Below, one piece after another: positions 44,022 to 54,298 of a DNA stretch of 64,000 nucleotides. This DNA is from Alicyclobacillus herbarius DSM 13609. Lineage in GTDB: Bacteria > Bacillota > Bacilli > Alicyclobacillales > Alicyclobacillaceae. The notes below the pieces were generated by a model. It saw only the letters and a program-made list of their open reading frames with translations. It was not told the origin of the DNA and made no database searches. Where the stretch lies: positions 1 to 64,000 of the forward strand of contig NZ_AUMH01000011.1 of the NCBI RefSeq assembly GCF_000430585.1, read 5' to 3'. The translations under genes were made by a program, and so were the position numbers. Numbering within the stretch: position 1 is the first letter of the stretch; every line of letters starts with the position of its first letter.

Positions 44022-45035
44022 CTATGCGGAGACCCCCAAACTTACTTGCCATTTCTGTTTCACATCCGCGGCAATGGTTTGCCACTGTTTGTCTGGAAAA
44101 CCAGGCTGGCTCGCCAGCGTCGTTTGAATCCGCTCCAGATTCGTCTGCACGTTCGCAGGTAAAGCCGGGAGCTTAACCTCGATTTGTGGCGCGGTGTTGA
44201 CTTCGTGGATCCCCCCGTGCCAGCGATTCTTCGCGTACAGTTTTAAATCGCTCGCCAGCGCGGAGACCGGAGGCAAGGCGAGGGAGACCGTATCCGTCGA
44301 CGCGTCCGTGGACGGCGGAGTCACCAACCACGCCCCTGAAGCGGTTGCAAGTTGGCGGAGACCGGAAGGGACAGCCCCCCAGACGATGACCACCTTGGGC
44401 AGCTTCCGCAACCCAGCCAGAGACAAGGGTTCCACCCGTGCCACCGTATCACTGTTGTACAGGCCCGCTAGCACGGCGTGGCTCATCTCTGGAGCAGGCT
44501 GTTGATTCCCATTCACGAACCAACCGACCGTTCCGACTGGCTGAGCGACCTCCATCGCGGCCGATCCGGCCAGCCACCCCGTCGCATACGCCGCCAACTG
44601 CGGATTTTCGACAACCTGGCGTAAATTCTGCAGTTGGACATGCGCCGTCTGGCGACTCAACCATTCTACGCGCAGTTCGTTGTGCTGATGCAGAAAAGAG
44701 ATGAATTGCGCGTCAGGAGGACCATCCGCCACGACCACCAATAGAGGCAAGGAAGCCAATTGGCGATTCACCAAACCACGCACCTGCGATAACACCTGGC
44801 GTGTATTGGATACTGTCTGGGTCTTGAGGACCAAACCCGTCGACGTTTGCAAGTCGTCAACCTGACGTGTCGACCAATGCGGTAGATTGTTACCCACCAG
44901 GAAGACCAGTGCCGCCTTTTTTGCGACACTCGGATGCATGGATGAAAGGTCAGGAGCTCCACACCCGCTTGCCATGAATAGCGCGAGAATGGCACCTATC
45001 CCACGTCCCACCCGGGCTATTCCCCGTGAACGCAA
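44022..45035 (-). CDS. BMP/Med-like lipoprotein
   Basis: A 337-residue protein starting at TTG 45035 behind AAGGGGTG. The N-terminus is a lipoprotein signal: basic RSRGIARVGRG, hydrophobic IGAILALFMASG and Cys with lipobox ASGC. The mature part resembles periplasmic-binding-type BMP/Med proteins (AALVFLVGNNLPHWSTRQVD, LPLLVVVADGPPDAQFISFL, AAYATGWLAGSAAMEVAQPV, GTVGWFVNGNQ). BMP proteins bind nucleosides for ABC uptake, but no transporter genes lie beside it. It is therefore more like the Med group, whose Bacillus member influences competence. Located upstream of ymfK-rodZ. Ligand unknown. Confidence 0.7.
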   Translation of the reverse strand: MRSRGIARVGRGIGAILALFMASGCGAPDLSSMHPSVAKKAALVFLVGNNLPHWSTRQVDDLQTSTGLVLKTQTVSNTRQVLSQVRGLVNRQLASLPLLVVVADGPPDAQFISFLHQHNELRVEWLSRQTAHVQLQNLRQVVENPQLAAYATGWLAGSAAMEVAQPVGTVGWFVNGNQQPAPEMSHAVLAGLYNSDTVARVEPLSLAGLRKLPKVVIVWGAVPSGLRQLATASGAWLVTPPSTDASTDTVSLALPPVSALASDLKLYAKNRWHGGIHEVNTAPQIEVKLPALPANVQTNLERIQTTLASQPGFPDKQWQTIAADVKQKWQVSLGVSA

Positions 45036-45207
45036 GAAACACACCCCTTGCTGAAAAAATCGCGACCCATCTAAAGGCCGGGTACGCTCGTCGCCGCCTA
45101 TTGTACCATGTCTAAGACGAGGACTTAGGTCCAAGTCCTTGGATTTCGGAAATGTCCTTGCGTTTCTGTGGATAAACCGAGATAATGGGAGCAAGAGGTG
45201 GCAAATA

Positions 45208-45546
45208 ATGACCCATTCAGGAGAACATCTGTCGGTGGCAAAGGCGCTATATCAACTCAATTTTTATTTAGAGATTCTCAATCTGCCCATTACGGTCAAA
45301 GACTTATATCGGCGCGCCTATCGCCAACAACGCAACGATCAATTCGACGACCGCTGGCTGGATCATTTAGAGGAAAACCCAGAAGTTGTCGAGTCGCTGG
45401 ACGAGCCTTTTACGACCCAGACCATCATTGAGGTATTGATGAAAACCGGACACCAACCGTTGGTGCGGGCTTTAATGCGTGAAGTTCGCCGCCGCGACAT
45501 CGGAGTGTCACATGCTTATATGTTCGGTCATACAAAGCGGCGTTAA
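45208..45546 (+). CDS. Hypothetical protein, only plus-strand core gene
   Basis: A 112-residue soluble, mostly helical protein (MTHSGEHLSVAKALYQLNFY, LEILNLPITVKDLYRRAYRQ, QRNDQFDDRWLDHLEENPEV, TIIEVLMKTGHQPLVRALMR). ATG 45208 follows AAGAGGTGGC; the frame is open further upstream to 45139 without a better site. It is transcribed against every other protein gene of the core region. It starts just beyond the divergent lipoprotein gene and ends in a 14-bp hairpin shared with the convergent gene. I do not recognise a family; the tail ends in basic residues (FGHTKRR). Confidence 0.65.
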   Translation: MTHSGEHLSVAKALYQLNFYLEILNLPITVKDLYRRAYRQQRNDQFDDRWLDHLEENPEVVESLDEPFTTQTIIEVLMKTGHQPLVRALMREVRRRDIGVSHAYMFGHTKRR

Positions 45547-45560
45547 CCGCTTTGTATGAC
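45527..45560. terminator. Perfect 14-bp hairpin between convergent genes
   Basis: GTCATACAAAGCGG, six bases, then CCGCTTTGTATGAC. The stem contains the 3' end of the plus-strand gene and lies 22 bp from the stop of the minus-strand gene. No T-run follows on either side, so it may be a factor-dependent or bidirectional end, or an RNA-processing structure. Confidence 0.5.
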
Positions 45561-45581
45561 CTGCAGCGAGTCGGAATGTGG

Positions 45582-46199
45582 TTACGAAAGTTGATTCACA
45601 TCCACCTCAAACCAACAGTCATCGAGATTTCCGTGATCTGCCTGGGAGCGGCTCATTAGGTCTGTAAACTGAATACCGTCTCCACCCATGGCAGACACAC
45701 TCAGTTTCTGATAGGCCGCTCGTCCCAACCCCGCACTCGCGATGACCTCTCCATTGTCACCGGAGCCACTGGACAGAAAGGAAAGTTCCCCTTCCACCAC
45801 GTCCTTGTTGCTCGCGAATAGTTCGGTAAAAAACGTTTGAACGTCGCGCGCAATCGTCCATCTTACCTTGCCAGCATCCCCTGTAGAAAGATTCACGGTA
45901 GCCGAAACCAGATAACCGTTTCCGCGCGGAAGTACGACCAGCTCGTCCAATCCAGGAACCACGCCTACATGCCGCGCAACCGCCGAAACCACCGAATTGG
46001 GAACATCCTTTTCTGTTGCCGACCGAGCTGCCGAAGTGTTCACGTTGTCCACTGCTGGTCTAGCTTGACCGAGCCCATACGTCGTTATAAGTGGTTGCAA
46101 ACCGACTTTTCCGACGGCATATAGCGCTACAGCGCCACAAAACCATAGCGCCAGCCAACGCACCCGCCTTGGACGCTTTGCACGGCTTGGAAATGGCAT
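45582..46199 (-). CDS. Hypothetical single-pass membrane protein
   Basis: A 205-residue protein with a basic start (MPFPSRAKRPRRVRWLALWF), one membrane helix (LALWFCGAVALYAVGKVGL) and an exposed domain of about 160 residues (ARHVGVVPGLDELVVLPRGN, GYLVSATVNLSTGDAGKVRW, TIARDVQTFFTELFASNKDV). ATG 46199 follows GAGGGGGAT. The order of a beta-strand pair and helix resembles small extracytoplasmic domains, but no family is recognised. It lies downstream of spoIIIE, with a gap of about 100 bp, and converges with the plus-strand gene. Confidence 0.65.
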   Translation of the reverse strand: MPFPSRAKRPRRVRWLALWFCGAVALYAVGKVGLQPLITTYGLGQARPAVDNVNTSAARSATEKDVPNSVVSAVARHVGVVPGLDELVVLPRGNGYLVSATVNLSTGDAGKVRWTIARDVQTFFTELFASNKDVVEGELSFLSSGSGDNGEVIASAGLGRAAYQKLSVSAMGGDGIQFTDLMSRSQADHGNLDDCWFEVDVNQLS

Positions 46200-46298
46200 G
46201 ACGGATCCCCCTCATGCACGTGCTCAGGGTGTCGCAGCAGAGGGGTACGGTTCCCCTCCTCGCCGTACATTGTATGAGGAACCTTGGACAAACATGCC

Positions 46299-48806
46299 TC
46301 ACGCATTGCGAAAGGACTCCCTTAGAGACAGCCACTGCTCCTTGGAAATTAGGACTTCGCGCGGTTTACTTCCTTCGAAGGGTCCGACCAATCCGTGCTG
46401 CTCCATTTGATCGATGATGCGTGCCGCACGCGAGTAACCCACCCGAAAGCGGCGCTGAACCATCGATACAGACGCCTGCCCGGCATCGACAACGAGGTCC
46501 ACCGCATCGACAAACAAGTCATCCAAATCGTTGGTTCGGCTCTCCTCCTCATCGTCGGCTTCCTCTGACGGATTCAGGTCCACCGTATAGACGGCCTCCT
46601 GCTGCTGTTTGACATGCTTGACAAGACGCTCAATCTCTTCCTCGGATAGAAACGCGCCCTGTACCCGAACCGGCTTGGATGCGCCTACCGGAAGATACAG
46701 CATATCTCCTCGGCCGAGTAACTTCTCCGCACCTCCCATGTCCAAAATCGTTCTGGAATCCGCCATCGAAGACACGGCAAAGGCAATCCGACTCGGGATA
46801 TTGGCCTTAATCAAACCCGTGATGACATCGACCGAAGGCCGCTGCGTTGCGACAATCAAGTGAATCCCGGCAGCCCGAGCCATTTGTGCGATACGGCAAA
46901 TTGCGTCCTCCACATCGCCCGGAGCGACCATCATCAAGTCCGCCAACTCATCGATGATCACCACGATATAGGGCAACGGGTCGGCACCTTCCGCGCGCAC
47001 CATCTGGTTGTAACGCTCGATATCGCGCGCTCCCCGATCGGCAAAGGCGCGATAGCGGCTTTCCATCTCCTGGACAACCTTTTTTAGCGCATAAGCCGCC
47101 TTACGAGGGTCGGTCACCACGGGAGCCAACAAGTGAGGTATCCCATTATACATGGTGAGTTCGACCATCTTTGGATCAATCATCATCAACTTGACCTCGT
47201 GCGGCTTGGCCTTCATCAAAATGGAGGCAATCATTCCATTGATGCATACACTTTTGCCAGATCCGGTTGCGCCGGCCACTAGGAGGTGAGGCATCTTTTG
47301 CAAGTCGCCGACAATCGCGGTACCGCTGATGTCTCTCCCTAATGCCAAAGCCAGCTTGCTCTCGCCCTCCTGAAATTCCGGCGCTTCGAGAACCTCACGC
47401 AGGGTCACCACGGCTACCTCCGCGTTGGGCACCTCGATGCCAATCACGGATTTGCCGGGCACCGGCGCTTCGATACGAATATCTCGCGCCGCCAAGGCTA
47501 GGGCAATATCATCGACCAAACCGACGATGCGGGAGACTTTCACCCCGATGGCCGGCTGCAGTTCATAGCGGGTCACTGTGGGCCCGCGGCTGATCTCAAG
47601 CACCTTGGCGTGCACGCCAAAGCTCTCTAACGTCATTTCCAGCTTGCGCGCGTTCTCCTGGGCATCCCGATGACTGAATCCGCCTTTCGACCCCTTTGGC
47701 AAATTAAAAATACGCAAGGGAGGCAACTGATAATTTTCGTCGCGAACCGGTGCCCCTACAGGGTAACCCAGTTCCTCACCCGGCGGATTCGACTGCGTCC
47801 GCTGCGTCTCCGAGTTCCGTTTCGTCTTCTTGGAGCTTGTCGGCGGAGAAGGGTCAGGATACCGCATGATGATTTGATTCCCGACCTGTTCCATGGTAGG
47901 GCCGTCGGATACAGCCTCTGCCTCGTGCCGAGCCCGCAATCGAGCAGCAAAGTCGTGCACTACCGGCGCAGCGTCTTCGCGAACCGTTTCACCACCTCTC
48001 GCCGCATCAGGGGTAAAGGGCAGATTCCCCGGAGAGGTCTCCGCGTAGGCATGTGCCTTGGCTTTGGCCCTTCTCCTGCGGGAGGAGCGTCTCGCCTCTT
48101 CTCCATCCGCCTCCTCGGATACCCCATTCCTTGCCTGGCGGCGCGAGTTTCCATTTCCATCGGTATCTGGCCCAAACAATAACGACAAATAGCCTTGGAT
48201 GCCTCGCCAAAGCCCTTCCAGACGCTGTTCCATGAAGTCGGTGCCGCGCTGGACGACCGCGACTAAAGACACTCCAGTGGCCAATGCTCCGCCAATGATC
48301 ACGCCGACGCCGAGAACTAAAAGGGTCCCGGTGCCGGAAAACAGGTAATAGGAAATGGAGAAAAACGCGTACCCGACGACGCCCCCACCGGCACCACTGA
48401 CGTCCGACGCATCGACACTGGATGGATTCAGGACAAGGCGGGACATCTGTTTGATGGCGGCGATAGTCGCAGAGAACAGCGGAACTTCTCCGTTGGGATA
48501 GAACTTCGCGATGTTCTGGTAAAAGGAGTATTCCATGCCGGTGAGCCAGGTGATAAATAAAACCAACAAGCCCATGTGTCGATAATGCCACGGAAAGGTC
48601 ATGCGGCGAACCATGGTGTATACTGCCGCATAACCAACAAAGACCGGCAGCAGAAAACTCCACGACCCGGCAATCCAGATACACGCGATATCCAAGTATT
48701 CGCCCACGATCCCCAGCCTGCCCAGCGCGAGAGCGCTCAGAACAAGCAGCGCCATGCCTGTCAGTTCATAGCGCAAAATGTCTTGCTTATGTTGCTTCTT
48801 CCCCAC
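46299..48806 (-). CDS. spoIIIE: DNA translocase FtsK/SpoIIIE
   Basis: An 835-residue DNA pump that moves the chromosome into the forespore and clears DNA at the septum. GTG 48806 follows GGAGGG. The N-terminus has four to five membrane helices ([73 protein letters not shown]). A charged linker follows, then the motor with Walker [21 protein letters not shown], Walker [18 protein letters not shown] and [20 protein letters not shown]. The C-terminal gamma winged-helix ([36 protein letters not shown]) reads the orienting sequences. The length is normal. Confidence 0.97.
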   Translation of the reverse strand: MGKKQHKQDILRYELTGMALLVLSALALGRLGIVGEYLDIACIWIAGSWSFLLPVFVGYAAVYTMVRRMTFPWHYRHMGLLVLFITWLTGMEYSFYQNIAKFYPNGEVPLFSATIAAIKQMSRLVLNPSSVDASDVSGAGGGVVGYAFFSISYYLFSGTGTLLVLGVGVIIGGALATGVSLVAVVQRGTDFMEQRLEGLWRGIQGYLSLLFGPDTDGNGNSRRQARNGVSEEADGEEARRSSRRRRAKAKAHAYAETSPGNLPFTPDAARGGETVREDAAPVVHDFAARLRARHEAEAVSDGPTMEQVGNQIIMRYPDPSPPTSSKKTKRNSETQRTQSNPPGEELGYPVGAPVRDENYQLPPLRIFNLPKGSKGGFSHRDAQENARKLEMTLESFGVHAKVLEISRGPTVTRYELQPAIGVKVSRIVGLVDDIALALAARDIRIEAPVPGKSVIGIEVPNAEVAVVTLREVLEAPEFQEGESKLALALGRDISGTAIVGDLQKMPHLLVAGATGSGKSVCINGMIASILMKAKPHEVKLMMIDPKMVELTMYNGIPHLLAPVVTDPRKAAYALKKVVQEMESRYRAFADRGARDIERYNQMVRAEGADPLPYIVVIIDELADLMMVAPGDVEDAICRIAQMARAAGIHLIVATQRPSVDVITGLIKANIPSRIAFAVSSMADSRTILDMGGAEKLLGRGDMLYLPVGASKPVRVQGAFLSEEEIERLVKHVKQQQEAVYTVDLNPSEEADDEEESRTNDLDDLFVDAVDLVVDAGQASVSMVQRRFRVGYSRAARIIDQMEQHGLVGPFEGSKPREVLISKEQWLSLRESFRNA

Positions 48807-48910
48807 TCGTGCGCCCTCCTGTGTGCCTTCTGGCACGCATTCGGACATTATTTCGAGACGCACAGGTGCAATTCCTGCCAAACAGGCTTTTCGTCTTGCG
48901 AGGACGCATA

Positions 48911-49129
48911 CTACTCTCCGGAATATGGAATTTCCTGACCCGGTTGTAGTTCTGGACGTAAAAAGTCTTGCGGGAGTGGGCTCAACACGCGCTCAATTCG
49001 TGCCTTACCGAGGCGGGTTGGTGTCACCAACAGGTTGACCCCTTGAAACGCATACTCTCGAAATGGGGACGGCTGATCCAACTCAGACATCACGACACCA
49101 AATGGAACAATGCTCCAGAACAGACTCAT
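48911..49129 (-). CDS. ylzJ: YlzJ-like protein
   Basis: A 72-residue protein ([20 protein letters not shown] ... [20 protein letters not shown]). YlzJ-like proteins are found between tepA and spoIIIE in Bacilli, and the position here is the same. Start overlaps the tepA stop (ATGA). Function unknown. Confidence 0.85.
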   Translation of the reverse strand: MSLFWSIVPFGVVMSELDQPSPFREYAFQGVNLLVTPTRLGKARIERVLSPLPQDFLRPELQPGQEIPYSGE

Positions 49130-49965
49130 TGCATCACCCCCGGAGTGATGGCTGACAAACCGGACACCGCCGGACGTCCCTTCTGCTCTGCAATCAGCTG
49201 TTGCAACTTGCCCATCGCCTGCCCAATTCCCCCCACCTCGTCGATTAACCCGTAACGAACCGCGTCGGGACCTACCACGGTGGTCCCGATATCTCGGGCG
49301 AGCTCACCCGTATTCAGCATTAGGTCGCGAAATACCCGTTCACTGATGCGGGAGTGCTGCACAACAAACCGAATGACCCGTTCCTGCATCCGTTCCATAT
49401 ACTCGAACGACTGGGGCGCCCCAATCACCATGCCGGTCAATCGAATGGGGTGGATGGTCATAGACGCGGTTTCGGCGATGAAAGAGTAATTCGTGCTGAC
49501 AGCGATTGGCACGCCAATCGAATGCCCTCCGCCTAATACCAACGAGACTGTCGGTTTACTCAAGCTTGCCACCATCTCCGAGATGGCCAAACCCGCCTCT
49601 ACATCCCCACCCACCGTGTTTAAGATCAATAGGAGGCCTTCGACCTTCTCGTTCTGCTCCACGGCCACCAACTGGGGAATGATGTGCTCGTACTTGGTCG
49701 TCTTGTTTTGCGCCGGCAATACCAGATGGCCTTCAATCTGACCGATTACGGCCAAGCAATAGATATTTGACACCGCCTGAACCGTAGACGTTTGCCCCAA
49801 GGACTCAATGGTATTCGAGACCACTTGCGGATTTGGCGTCGCATTCGGGGCTGCGTTCGGCGCTTCTGGATTGGCTGGCGCGGGCGCTTCCGGTTGACTC
49901 GTTCCCGTAAATTGTAGGTTCGCCACACTGGATGGGTTAGTTGGCAGTTCGGCTTGACGATTCAA
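49126..49965 (-). CDS. tepA: ClpP-like protease TepA
   Basis: About 279 residues with a ClpP/crotonase fold. The core has [40 protein letters not shown] (Ser of HSIG as likely nucleophile) and [20 protein letters not shown]. In Bacillus TepA is linked to protein secretion and spore protein turnover. The N-terminal 60 residues are an Ala/Pro/Asn-rich linker ([20 protein letters not shown]). The frame is open to 50121, but the RNase J terminator lies inside that part. TTG 49965, behind GAGAGGGG, is therefore the likely start. Confidence 0.85.
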   Translation of the reverse strand: MNRQAELPTNPSSVANLQFTGTSQPEAPAPANPEAPNAAPNATPNPQVVSNTIESLGQTSTVQAVSNIYCLAVIGQIEGHLVLPAQNKTTKYEHIIPQLVAVEQNEKVEGLLLILNTVGGDVEAGLAISEMVASLSKPTVSLVLGGGHSIGVPIAVSTNYSFIAETASMTIHPIRLTGMVIGAPQSFEYMERMQERVIRFVVQHSRISERVFRDLMLNTGELARDIGTTVVGPDAVRYGLIDEVGGIGQAMGKLQQLIAEQKGRPAVSGLSAITPGVMQ

Positions 49966-50052
49966 ACAAAATCCCCTCTCTTCCTGGGCACCAGGTGTCT
50001 GAAACAGTGCCACGCTTTGGTCGTAGTATGGGGTGCCGCGCGACGTGCCATG

Positions 50053-50081
50053 CAAAAAAGCGGCCCCTAGTAGGGAGCCGC
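50053..50081 (-). terminator. Terminator of the RNase J gene
   Basis: Minus strand GCGGCTCCC, loop, GGGGCCGC with one bulge, then TTTTTT, about 37 bp after the stop codon. Confidence 0.8.
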
Positions 50082-50117
50082 CTATTTGAGTCACGACAAA
50101 CATGCTCGCTTCTTCGC

Positions 50118-51773
50118 TCAAGCCTCCATAATGATAGGTAAAATCATCGGGCGCCGCCTGGTCTGCTCATACAGGAAACGACCCAGCGCGTCCCGGACGG
50201 CCGTTTTCAGAGACGACCATTCACTGATGTTGTCCGCCACCATTTTTGTCAGCGTGGCCTCCACAATCTTGTTGGCCTCCTCCAAGAGCGCCTCCGATTC
50301 GCGCACATACACAAAACCACGCGAAATGATATCCGGCCCGGAAAGAATGGTTCCAGCGGTCTTCGAAAGCGTCACCACGACCACCAGAATGCCATCCTGA
50401 GACAAAAGTTTCCGATCCCGCAGGACGATGTTCCCGACATCGCCTACCCCGAGTCCGTCAATCAGAACCATGCCTGCGTTCACTTTTCCGCCCAGCCGGG
50501 CTCGACCGTTTTCAAATTCCACAACGTCGCCTAAGTCCACGATGAAGATGTTCTCCGGGTTCACCCCGGTCGCTTCTGCCAGTTCTGCGTGCCGCAGCTG
50601 CATCCGATACTCGCCGTGAACCGGCAAGAAGTACTTCGGCCGCACCAAGTTCAACATCAGTTTCAACTCTTCCTGGCTGCCATGACCGGATACGTGAACA
50701 CCTTGATAGATGACATGAGCTCCGATTTTCAGCAGCTGGTCGATGGTCCGCGCTATCGCACGCTCATTTCCGGGAATCGGCGAGCTGGCCAAAATCACGG
50801 TATCCCCAGGGAAGATCTCAATCTTACGGTGGGCTGAGCGGGCCATGCGGGTCAGCGCAGACATCGGTTCCCCTTGCGATCCGGTGGATAAAATCAACAC
50901 TTTCTCAGGCGGCAATTTTCCGACATCGTCCGCATCAATGAGCGTATTGGGTCTGAGGTCCAGGTAACCTAATTGCATCGCGACCTGGATGTTGTTGACC
51001 ATACTCCGCCCAACCGCGGCCACCTTTCGCCCCACGCGTTCGGCAATGGTCATCACTTGCTGGATGCGGTGAATGTTTGACGCAAACGTGGCGAGGATGA
51101 CGCGTCCCTCGGCTTGGGCCAAAATCCCTTCAATGGCCTTGCCAACCACCCGTTCGGATGGCGTAAACCCGGGACGTTCCGCATTTGTACTATCGGCCAC
51201 CAGAGCCAGAACGCCACGTGCGCCGTAACCGGCTAATTTCTGAATGTCGGCCGGTCGACCGTCCACCGGAGTGTGGTCAAACTTAAAGTCACCCGTATGA
51301 ATGACCAAACCTTCCGGTGTATCGATGGCGAATCCACCCGAATCGGGAATGCTGTGATTGACGTAGAAGAAGGAAACCTTAAATACCCCAGCCTGGATAA
51401 CACTGTTGCCATCAATCGTGTTCAATTCGGCGGCATCCAGTAAGCCGTGCTCCCGCAGTTTTCCTTCCACCAACCCCAAAGTTAACCGCGTCCCATAAAT
51501 CGGCACGTTCAAATTCTTTAACACATACGGCAAACCACCGATATGGTCCTCGTGGCCATGGGTTAAGAAGATTCCGCGTACCTTGTCCTTATTCTCGGTC
51601 AGATAGGAAATGTCAGGAATAATGGCGTCAATCCCAAGCAACTCTTCTTCCGGAAATTTGAGTCCTGCATCGACGACAATGATATCATTGCCGTACGTAT
51701 AAACCGTCATATTCTTACCAATTTCCCCAACGCCCCCCAGAGAGACGATGGTGAGTTTCTGCTTACGCGCCAA
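50118..51773 (-). CDS. Ribonuclease J
   Basis: A 551-residue beta-CASP metallo-beta-lactamase nuclease with 5' exo- and endonuclease activity. It starts [20 protein letters not shown]. The metal motif is [20 protein letters not shown] with [11 protein letters not shown] and [16 protein letters not shown]. Beta-CASP motifs include [57 protein letters not shown] and [23 protein letters not shown] 51773 follows GGAGGTGCTACG; the longer frame has no site. Position between dapA and tepA corresponds to the rnjB (ymfA) locus of Bacillus; which paralogue it functionally equals cannot be decided here. Confidence 0.95.
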   Translation of the reverse strand: MARKQKLTIVSLGGVGEIGKNMTVYTYGNDIIVVDAGLKFPEEELLGIDAIIPDISYLTENKDKVRGIFLTHGHEDHIGGLPYVLKNLNVPIYGTRLTLGLVEGKLREHGLLDAAELNTIDGNSVIQAGVFKVSFFYVNHSIPDSGGFAIDTPEGLVIHTGDFKFDHTPVDGRPADIQKLAGYGARGVLALVADSTNAERPGFTPSERVVGKAIEGILAQAEGRVILATFASNIHRIQQVMTIAERVGRKVAAVGRSMVNNIQVAMQLGYLDLRPNTLIDADDVGKLPPEKVLILSTGSQGEPMSALTRMARSAHRKIEIFPGDTVILASSPIPGNERAIARTIDQLLKIGAHVIYQGVHVSGHGSQEELKLMLNLVRPKYFLPVHGEYRMQLRHAELAEATGVNPENIFIVDLGDVVEFENGRARLGGKVNAGMVLIDGLGVGDVGNIVLRDRKLLSQDGILVVVVTLSKTAGTILSGPDIISRGFVYVRESEALLEEANKIVEATLTKMVADNISEWSSLKTAVRDALGRFLYEQTRRRPMILPIIMEA

Positions 51774-52188
51774 CGTAGCACCTCCGTATTCGATGAGCCA
51801 CCTCCGCAGCTCGTACACTTTTTACATAAAACACAAAAATAGACTCCCCCGATGACGTGAAGCCTCGGTTTTCGAAACTGGGCATAAAATCCCCGCTGTA
51901 TCCGTTCTCCGACCCGTCGCACACCATTCCGAACAATGCGCACACAAACCGTAGCGCCTGCCTGAATACACAGGCGCGCTGCCCATTTGCGATTGTCAGG
52001 CCGCCGCACCAGTCACGTTGTGTTTATTATAACCGCATGCGTCGGCAATCACAACCAGGGCGCCGGCCATAGCCCCGAATAGGAAACCCAGCCATGAGAC
52101 GATGGAACAAAGGGGCAGAAAGGCTCGCATAAAAAAAGCGAGGGTCTCCCCTCGCCGCTGAAATCCTACTATACATCACGACGCGATG
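51774..52188. other. Intergenic region between dapA and RNase J genes
   Basis: About 415 bp. It contains the dapA terminator at the right end and the RNase J ribosome site at the left end. An A+T-rich stretch near 51820-51845 (minus strand TGTTTTATGTAAAAAG) may belong to the RNase J promoter, but no clear box pair is visible. A 100-codon minus-strand frame across the middle has no ribosome site and overlaps the RNase J start, so it is not called. Confidence 0.5.
52130..52155 (-). terminator. Terminator of dapA
   Basis: Minus strand GCGAGGG, short loop, CCCTCGC, then seven T, about 35 bp after the dapA stop codon. It ends the dpaA-dpaB-asd-dapG-dapA unit. Confidence 0.9.
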
Positions 52189-53076
52189 TTAGCGATCCGA
52201 CAATTTGCCCAGACGGGTCAACTCACGCCGGAGTTCTTCGACGACCGCATCCCCGGCCGCCACCAATGGGAGTCGTACGCCGCCCGACGGCAAACCAAGG
52301 AGTTCCAGTGCCGCCTTGAGCGGAGACGGACTGGTCGTACGGAACAACGCCTCGAAAATCGGCAACAAGCGGCCGGACCAAGTAGCTGCCGCGCGATGAT
52401 CCCCAGCCAAAAAGGAGTGAATCATCTCCTGAATCTCAAGTCCCACCACATGCGATGCAACACTGACCACTCCGTATCCACCCACAGCCATCATGGGCAA
52501 GGTGAACTTGTCGTCACCGCTGTACAGCAGAAAGTCGTCCGGCTTGCGTGCCGCAATCTCAAGGATTTGAGCGAAGTTCCCGCTAGCCTCTTTGAGAGCC
52601 ACGATGTTCGGAACCTCGGCCAGTCGGAGCGCTGTATCCACATCGATATTGACCGCGGTTCGACCGGGCACGTTATAAAGCATGATTGGCAAATCCACCG
52701 CCTCAGCGATGGCAGCAAAATGATGGTAGAGTCCTTCTTGCGAAGGTTTATTGTAGTACGGGGTGACGAGAAGTAAACCATGCACGCCAAGACGCGCCGC
52801 TTCCCGTGACAGTTCAATGGACGCACGGGTGTCATTGGTGCCGGTTCCAGCCATGACGGGCACGCGGCCATCCGCGAAACGTAGCGTAGACTCAAACAGA
52901 CGCAGCTTTTCCGTATGGGTTAAGGTTGGCGACTCTCCCGTCGTACCCGCCGCCAACAAACAGGTTGTGCCTGTCTCCAACAGGTGGTTGATGAGCCGCT
53001 CCAGTCCGGCCACATCCAACGCGCCGTCGGCGGTGAATGGCGTCGCCATCGCGGTTACAATCCGGCCAAAATCCAC
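52189..53076 (-). CDS. dapA: 4-Hydroxy-tetrahydrodipicolinate synthase DapA
   Basis: A 295-residue TIM-barrel enzyme that condenses aspartate semialdehyde with pyruvate. Seen are LLAAGTTGESPTLTHTEKLR, VMAGTGTNDTRASIELSREA, VTPYYNKPSQEGLYHHFAAI (Tyr) and PNIVALKEASGNFAQILEIA (Schiff-base Lys). GTG 53076 follows AGGTGAG. Its product feeds lysine, diaminopimelate for the wall and, via DpaAB, dipicolinate for spores; all three steps are encoded in this operon. Confidence 0.97.
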   Translation of the reverse strand: MDFGRIVTAMATPFTADGALDVAGLERLINHLLETGTTCLLAAGTTGESPTLTHTEKLRLFESTLRFADGRVPVMAGTGTNDTRASIELSREAARLGVHGLLLVTPYYNKPSQEGLYHHFAAIAEAVDLPIMLYNVPGRTAVNIDVDTALRLAEVPNIVALKEASGNFAQILEIAARKPDDFLLYSGDDKFTLPMMAVGGYGVVSVASHVVGLEIQEMIHSFLAGDHRAAATWSGRLLPIFEALFRTTSPSPLKAALELLGLPSGGVRLPLVAAGDAVVEELRRELTRLGKLSDR

Positions 53077-53098
53077 GCAATCTCACCTCAATCCAAGG

Positions 53099-54298
53099 CT
53101 ATTTGCCCAACCCGAAGGCGCGGTGAAGGGCTTGAACCGCCGCTTCCATATCCTTTCCATGAACCAAACACCAAATCGTCGTGTGAGAATCCGCCGATTG
53201 TAGGACTTCAATCCCTTCATCCGCCAACGCTCCAACAATCCGAGCCATCACCCCTGGCACACCTGCCATGCCAGCCCCCACCGCCGACACCTTGGCACAG
53301 CCTGGAGTCGTATCCGGCTTAAGGCCCATCTCCCGCAGAACCGCAAGCGCCTTTTCCGCCTCCGCATCCGGCACAGTGAAGTGAATCCGGCCAGGCGCGA
53401 CGGAAATGAAGTCGACACTGATGCCGTTTCTCGCCAGAGCCTCAAACACCTGGTACCGGGCCAAGGCCCCCTCTAAGCGAATCTGCGTTAAATGGGGTAC
53501 GTGCGCGACTCCCGTCAGCAGCCGGTCCGAGACGGCTTCATTTTCCAAGACTGCAGCCGCAGAAGCCACAAGCGTTCCCTCATCATCCGAGTGCGTGCTG
53601 CGCACTCGAATCGGAATGTTTTTTTGCATCGCAATTTCAACCGCCCGCGGGTGAATGACTTTCGCCCCCTGGTAGGCCAGATTGCAGATTTCCGTATAGG
53701 TGACCTGCGGCAAGAGGCGCGCGTTTTCCACAATCCGCGGATCGGCCGTCATAATCCCCTCGACATCGGTAAAAATATCGACGAAACGCGCATCCAAGGC
53801 GACGCCAAGCGCGGTTGCCGTGGTATCGCTGCCACCGCGCCCCAATGTGGTGACATCCCCGCTCTCCGTGACACCCTGAAAGCCAGCCACCACCACGACC
53901 CGGCCCTGCTGTAGGTGCTCTCGAATGAGGTCGGGCTGAATTTTGAGGATACGAGCCCTCCCGAACTCGGCCGTCGTAATGATGCCCGCCTGCGCGCCAG
54001 TCAAGACCGTGCTCTCGTGACCCCGGCTGCGCAGTAGATTGGCAAAGACCACCGCGGAGATCAGTTCCCCGCACGACATGAGCAAGTCGAGCTCACGCGG
54101 GTCAGACTGGTGACGATTCGGAACAAGTTCCAGCAACGTGTCGGTCGCGTACGGATCGCCACGTCGGCCCATCGCCGACACCACGACCACCACTTGGTAG
54201 CCATCCGCCAACGCAGACTCCACGTGGCGGGCCGCCGCCAAGCGGCTTTCCTCGTTGGCAACCGAGGTGCCGCCAAACTTTTGCACAATCAACTTCAT
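53099..54298 (-). CDS. dapG: Aspartokinase, DapG type
   Basis: A 399-residue aspartate kinase beginning MKLIVQKFGGTSVANEESRL. Further motifs are VVSAMGRRGDPYATDTLLEL, LDLLMSCGELISAVVFANLL, TLGRGGSDTTATALGVALDA and two C-terminal ACT domains (LTQIRLEGALARYQVFEALA, VSAVGAGMAGVPGVMARIVG). The place between asd and dapA corresponds to dapG, the diaminopimelate-sensitive isozyme of Bacillus that serves spore and wall precursors. ATG 54298 overlaps the asd stop (ATGA) and has GGAGG upstream. Confidence 0.95.
   Translation of the reverse strand: MKLIVQKFGGTSVANEESRLAAARHVESALADGYQVVVVVSAMGRRGDPYATDTLLELVPNRHQSDPRELDLLMSCGELISAVVFANLLRSRGHESTVLTGAQAGIITTAEFGRARILKIQPDLIREHLQQGRVVVVAGFQGVTESGDVTTLGRGGSDTTATALGVALDARFVDIFTDVEGIMTADPRIVENARLLPQVTYTEICNLAYQGAKVIHPRAVEIAMQKNIPIRVRSTHSDDEGTLVASAAAVLENEAVSDRLLTGVAHVPHLTQIRLEGALARYQVFEALARNGISVDFISVAPGRIHFTVPDAEAEKALAVLREMGLKPDTTPGCAKVSAVGAGMAGVPGVMARIVGALADEGIEVLQSADSHTTIWCLVHGKDMEAAVQALHRAFGLGK

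Noticed and set aside
51707-52009. A 100-codon minus-strand frame with several cysteines upstream of the RNase J gene
   Set aside because: It has no ribosome site, overlaps the RNase J start in another frame and has no recognisable domain.
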